This document shows positions 15,878-19,121 of a DNA stretch of 19,121 nucleotides, one piece after another. This DNA is from Bacteroidota bacterium (GTDB taxonomy: Bacteria; Bacteroidota; Bacteroidia; Bacteroidales; UBA4417): assembly GCA_020048595.1 (NCBI GenBank), contig JAIFMH010000242.1, forward strand, positions 1-19,121, written 5' to 3'. The notes beneath the pieces are model-generated. The model made no database searches and had not been told where the DNA came from. It was given only the letters and a program-made list of their open reading frames with translations. The position numbers and the translations under genes were made by a program. Every line of letters starts with the position of its first letter. Positions within the stretch are counted from its first letter, which is position 1.

Positions 15878-16328
15878 TGGTTGCGCCCTCCTCGTTAAAT
15901 AAAGTGGAAACGGCAATCTTGTTATAATTCTCGTAAGGACCTATTTCCTTAATCTTTTTCACAGTATTATTCACAACATCAGCCCATTTAAAACCTTCGG
16001 CTGCCGAAACCCAACTGAATTGAATACGTTCGGTATCAATTCCTGTAAAATTCAGAAGGTTGCGAAAAACAATCCATCGGCGGCGTGCATGAAAATTGCC
16101 TGTACTGTAATGGCAATCGTTCGGATGACAGCCGGAAACAATGATGCCGTCGGCCCCGTTTTCAAAAGCTTTCATCAGTATCATAAAGTCAATGCGGCCG
16201 GTACACGGGAAACGGATGATCTTAACATTGGCCGAATATTTTATGCGGCTTGTGCCTGTGAGGTCGGCGCCGGCATAGGTACACCAGTTGCATACAAACG
16301 CCACAATTTTTGGTTCAAATTCCTGCAT
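15870..16328 (-). CDS. flxD: Flx subunit D, MvhD-like [2Fe-2S] electron-transfer protein
   Basis: This 152-residue protein is of the MvhD family (methyl-viologen hydrogenase delta subunit), which delivers electrons to HdrA. Conserved cysteines are Cys13 and Cys16 (FVCNWCTYAGADLTG), Cys42 (RFPCTGRID) and Cys67/72 (SGCHPNDCHY), the usual set for its [2Fe-2S] cluster. Length is typical of stand-alone MvhD (about 140-150). It directly follows hdrA in transcription order, though across a 135-base spacer of heptamer repeats, and overlaps flxC by 8 bases. No hydrogenase genes are nearby, so FlxA and not a hydrogenase is the likely electron source. Confidence 0.9.
   Translation of the reverse strand: MQEFEPKIVAFVCNWCTYAGADLTGTSRIKYSANVKIIRFPCTGRIDFMILMKAFENGADGIIVSGCHPNDCHYSTGNFHARRRWIVFRNLLNFTGIDTERIQFSWVSAAEGFKWADVVNNTVKKIKEIGPYENYNKIAVSTLFNEEGATNE
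15887..15893 (-). promoter_or_regulatory. Shine-Dalgarno-like GAGGAGG deciding the flxC start
   Basis: GAGGAGG on the minus strand lies 9 bases before the ATG at 15877 and within the last codons of flxD. Strong purine boxes are unusual in this window, so it supports the shorter flxC start. As these bases also encode Glu-Glu-Gly of FlxD, coincidence is possible. Confidence 0.5.
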
Positions 16329-16379
16329 TTAATATCTGTTTTTTCGTTTAATATATTAGGCATCAGGCAATGCTAATCG

Positions 16380-16459
16380 TTATTCGTTATTCGTTATTCG
16401 TAAATCGCAATTCGTAAATCATCCATACTCCTTACTCCTTACTCTTTACTCCTTACTCC
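16380..16459. repeat. Eleven tandem heptamers in the hdrA-flxD spacer
   Basis: TTATTCG occurs three times in a row (16380-16400), followed by TAAATCG, CAATTCG and TAAATCA. After three bases come ATACTCC, TTACTCC, TTACTCT, TTACTCC and TTACTCC (16425-16459). All units are 7 bases long and the two blocks share the frame TTAyTC. The array ends 4 bases before the hdrA stop codon and lies within the operon. It contains no unique spacers, so it is not a CRISPR array. Confidence 0.8.
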
Positions 16460-16463
16460 GTAA

Positions 16464-18395
16464 TTAATCATTCAAAAGTGCCATAATCTCCGTATACACC
16501 TGCTGGTTCGAGTATCCATGTATGTCGATAGCCTTGGTACGGCAAAGAGCGACACAGGTTCCGCATCCCTGGCAAAGGCCTTCATTCACCCTGGCAAGTG
16601 TTTTTATCACTTCACCATTCCTGTTTTTGATTTCTTCGCGTTCGATAGCCTGGTAAGGGCAAACACTCTGGCAAAGGAAACAACCCACGCATTGAGAGTA
16701 AACTGGAGGAGCAGAACGGTTTACGACAGCGACCAACGGATCACGTGTTAACTCGTCGTTACTGAATAAAGCGGCAACTTTAACTGCAGCACCTGAAGCG
16801 GCAGCAACCGACTCGGGAATATCCTTCGGAGCCTGGCAGGCACCGGCAAGGAAAATACCGGCAGTATTGGTTTCAACAGGTTTCAGTTTTGGATGGGCTT
16901 CAGCAAAGAAAGTTGCCAGAACCACCATATCCGCTTCAATTTCTATCGGTATGCCTCCCATCAATGTATCAGCACCTTTTACGATCAGTTTTCCGTTCTT
17001 TTCATAGATAGTGGAAACACGTCCGCGGATGTATTGAGTTTCATCTTCAACAATTGTACGTCGGACAAATTCTTCATAATTCTTACCACCTGCGCGGATG
17101 TCCATATAGAAAACATAAGGAATACCATCATGAACTTTATGTTTGTAAAGCATGGCATGTTTGGCGGTGTACATGCAGCAAATTTTTGAGCAATATTCAA
17201 TACCCTTGGCAGGATCGCGTGAACCGGCGCAGGCAACGAAGACAATCTTTTTAGGAATCTGTCCGTCGGATGGCCTGCGGATTTCGCCTTGTGTTGGGCC
17301 GGATGCTGAAGCCAGGCGCTCAAATGCGAGCCCGTCAATTACATCAGCATATTTTCCATAACCATATTCAGGGAAATAATCGGTTTTGAGAACATCAAAA
17401 CCTGTGGCCATTACGATAGCGCCAACGGCAACATCAATAACTTCATCTTCCTGGTCGAAACGGATGGCTTTGGTCGGGCAAACAATTTCGCAAACCTTGC
17501 ATTTACCTTTAATATAATAGGTACAATGTTCCCTGTCGATTACAGGTTTATTTGGAACAGCCTGTGGGAAAGGGACATAAATAGCCGGTCTGAAGCCAAG
17601 CCCACGTTCAAATTCATTTGGTATCTTTTTCTGAGGACATTTTGTGGTACAAAGTCCGCAACCTGTACAAAGATGTTCATCCAGGCTTTTTGATTTCTTA
17701 CGGATCTTCACTTTGAAATTACCGATAAAGCCATCAACACTTTCAACTTCTGAATAGGTATGAAGCGTAATATTGGGATGCTGCGCAACTTCCACCATTC
17801 GGGGTGTTAGAATACATTGCGAGCAATCGAGAGTAGGGAAAGTTTCGGATAACTGCGACATATGACCGCCAATTGAAGGCTGTCTTTCAACCATAATCAC
17901 TTTATGCCCGCAATTGGCAATATCCAAAGCTGCCTGTATACCTGCAATTCCACCTCCAACAACGAGAGCGGTTTTGGTAACCGGAACTTTAATGGAATTC
18001 AGTGCCTTGTTCTTTTTAACCTTTTCAACCATTACTCTTACCAGGTCTTGGGCTTTCTCAGTTGTAAGATCATCTTTCGGATGAACCCATGAGCAGTGCT
18101 CACGGATATTCGACATTTCGCAAAGGAAAGGATTTAACCCGGCTTCGGCGCAAGCCTTACGGAACGTAGGCTCATGCATACGAGGCGAACAGGCTGCAAC
18201 CACAACTCCATCAAGTTTATGTTCCTTAATAGCTTCCTTTAATAAGGTCTGGCCGGGATCGGAACACATATATTTATAGTCGGTGGCGAATTCGACACCT
18301 TTCAGTTCACCGGTTATTTTGGCTACTTTTTCGCAATTGACTGTGGCTGAAATATTTTCACCACAGTGACAAACAAATACTCCTATTCGCGACAT
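16464..18395 (-). CDS. hdrA: Heterodisulfide reductase-like subunit A (FAD, multiple [4Fe-4S])
   Basis: This 643-residue protein is the flavin subunit at the centre of electron bifurcation. In order it shows VCHCG (8-12) with Cys44 and Cys69 in an N-terminal HdrA domain; the FAD-binding GGGIAGI (147-153); TFPTLDCSQCILTPRM (185-200); a ferredoxin motif Cys243/246/249/253; a spaced set Cys291/299/302/306 (CTYYIKGKCKVCEIVCP); and two C-terminal clusters, Cys569/572/575/579 and Cys608/611/614/618. The last motif ends CR rather than the usual CP. Length is near the usual 650. The start has a GGAGG 7 bases upstream and lies 2 bases after the hdrB stop. By family knowledge HdrA splits electron pairs between ferredoxin and HdrB. 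Confidence 0.94.
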   Translation of the reverse strand: MSRIGVFVCHCGENISATVNCEKVAKITGELKGVEFATDYKYMCSDPGQTLLKEAIKEHKLDGVVVAACSPRMHEPTFRKACAEAGLNPFLCEMSNIREHCSWVHPKDDLTTEKAQDLVRVMVEKVKKNKALNSIKVPVTKTALVVGGGIAGIQAALDIANCGHKVIMVERQPSIGGHMSQLSETFPTLDCSQCILTPRMVEVAQHPNITLHTYSEVESVDGFIGNFKVKIRKKSKSLDEHLCTGCGLCTTKCPQKKIPNEFERGLGFRPAIYVPFPQAVPNKPVIDREHCTYYIKGKCKVCEIVCPTKAIRFDQEDEVIDVAVGAIVMATGFDVLKTDYFPEYGYGKYADVIDGLAFERLASASGPTQGEIRRPSDGQIPKKIVFVACAGSRDPAKGIEYCSKICCMYTAKHAMLYKHKVHDGIPYVFYMDIRAGGKNYEEFVRRTIVEDETQYIRGRVSTIYEKNGKLIVKGADTLMGGIPIEIEADMVVLATFFAEAHPKLKPVETNTAGIFLAGACQAPKDIPESVAAASGAAVKVAALFSNDELTRDPLVAVVNRSAPPVYSQCVGCFLCQSVCPYQAIEREEIKNRNGEVIKTLARVNEGLCQGCGTCVALCRTKAIDIHGYSNQQVYTEIMALLND

Positions 18396-18397
18396 GG

Positions 18398-19121
18398 TTA
18401 AGCCTCCGTTTTTTGAGTGATAACAACTTTTTCAGGAACAGCAGAAATTACTAGTTCTTTCGCTGGCCGCGCAGGCAGATTTACTTCGGTCATATGACGG
18501 TTCAACCCGAGAGTTTTGGCATCAATTCCAACAGCCAAACCAAGTACCTGTGAAATATACAGAACCGGAATGTCAATCTTTTTATCAAGGAACTTATTGA
18601 TTTCCGGGCGGCGCATATCCAGGTTGGAATGGCACATCGGGCAGGCAACCACAACCACTTCGGCATCGCGATCCACGGCATCTTTCATAATATTACCTGA
18701 AAGCCTGGCAACTGTATCGGTACGTGAAACCGACATTCCAGCTCCACAGCATTCGGTTTTAAAAGCCCAGTTGATGGCGTTTCCACCGGCTTTTTTTACC
18801 AGCACATCCATGCTTTGCGGATCTTCAACCCTGTCAAATTTCAGTATGGAATGAGGCCGAACAAGAAGACAGCCATAGTAACAGGCTGATTTGTAATCGA
18901 ATGGTTTAACCACTTTTTCTTCCAGTTTATCTGCAATATATTTATCTATGAACTGGATGATATTCATGATATTGGATGTGCCTTCGTATTTCAGGTCAAT
19001 GATCGAAGCCACTTTTGAACTCAGCGAAGGGTCTTCTGCCAGTTCGTGCTTAACAAGAGAAAGCCGGTTGTAGCATGCGGCACAGGTAACTACGATATCC
19101 GTGATTCCTTCTTTCTCTGCC
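18398..19121 (-). CDS. hdrB: Heterodisulfide reductase-like subunit B, N-terminus outside window
   Basis: 240 residues are visible and the frame stays open through the right edge, so roughly the first 50 residues are missing (family about 290). The visible part begins AEKEGITDIVVTCAACYNRL, the end of the first CCG (cysteine-rich) domain. TECCGAGMSVSRTD and CPMCHSNLD form the second. In HdrB these cysteines hold the two non-cubane [4Fe-4S] clusters that reduce disulfides. A GTG at 19012 could be mistaken for the start, but upstream residues, including the CAAC motif, are clearly HdrB. Its stop lies 2 bases before hdrA, implying coupled translation. The natural substrate (CoM-CoB-like, DsrC-like or other thiol) cannot be read from the sequence. 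Confidence 0.92.
   Translation of the reverse strand, partial: AEKEGITDIVVTCAACYNRLSLVKHELAEDPSLSSKVASIIDLKYEGTSNIMNIIQFIDKYIADKLEEKVVKPFDYKSACYYGCLLVRPHSILKFDRVEDPQSMDVLVKKAGGNAINWAFKTECCGAGMSVSRTDTVARLSGNIMKDAVDRDAEVVVVACPMCHSNLDMRRPEINKFLDKKIDIPVLYISQVLGLAVGIDAKTLGLNRHMTEVNLPARPAKELVISAVPEKVVITQKTEA
18403..18407 (-). promoter_or_regulatory. Shine-Dalgarno GGAGG for hdrA
   Basis: GGAGG on the minus strand lies 7 bases before the hdrA ATG, inside the last codons of hdrB. This near-ideal site is uncommon in the window and fixes the hdrA start. Confidence 0.6.

Noticed and set aside
15878..15916. Longer flxC starting at 15916
   Set aside because: It would overlap flxD by 47 bases; the ATG at 15877 has a GAGGAGG 9 bases upstream and a normal short overlap.
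16380..16459. CRISPR-like array in the hdrA-flxD spacer
   Set aside because: The units are 7 bases in direct tandem with no unique spacers and no cas genes nearby.
19010..19012. GTG at 19012 as the hdrB start
   Set aside because: The frame continues to the window edge and encodes HdrB sequence including the CAACYNRL motif, so the gene is simply cut by the edge.

Overview
The window looks like part of the chromosome of an anaerobic Bacteroidota (Bacteroidales-like) bacterium. The signs are protein families and gene pairings typical of that phylum, short A/T-rich spacers, matches to the Bacteroidota -7 promoter element (TAnnTTTG), mostly poor Shine-Dalgarno sequences, and a NuoM with the TWQP version of its central motif. 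The phylum call is inferred from these features and was not tested by a database search.

Region 1 (1-6498, plus strand) is the membrane end of a respiratory complex I operon. It holds the last 30 codons of nuoH, then nuoI, nuoJ, nuoK, nuoL, nuoM and nuoN, tightly packed or overlapping. The exception is the nuoJ-nuoK spacer, which carries a perfect palindrome and heptamer repeats. Region 2 (6704-8286, minus strand) encodes the beta subunit of a sodium-translocating decarboxylase and, just upstream, a small one-helix protein in the position of OadG. No carboxyltransferase or biotin-carrier gene is present. Region 3 (8671-10620, minus strand) is a Kup potassium transporter, with long non-coding stretches on both sides (384 and 552 bases).

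Region 4 (11173-13007, plus strand) holds a dihydroorotate dehydrogenase-like FMN protein that lacks the class 1 catalytic cysteine motif, a clear terminator, and an AT-rich orphan gene of unknown function. A strong hairpin at 13022-13057 then separates it from genes converging from the other side.

Region 5 (13075-19121, minus strand) is a six-gene redox cluster read in the order hdrB (partial), hdrA, flxD (MvhD-like), flxC, flxB, flxA. This is the flavin oxidoreductase/heterodisulfide reductase-like (Flx-Hdr) system. By analogy with the sulfate-reducer system, FlxA would take electrons from NAD(P)H. FlxB, FlxC and FlxD would relay them to the flavin of HdrA, which would split them between ferredoxin and a disulfide substrate on HdrB. 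The hdrC gene, if present, lies beyond the right edge.

Together the genes suggest redox balancing through NADH, ferredoxin and thiols (Flx-Hdr), linked to ion gradients (complex I, Na+ decarboxylase) and K+ uptake. A second layer is a set of spacers built from short tandem words, mostly 7 bp, with a different word in each spacer.
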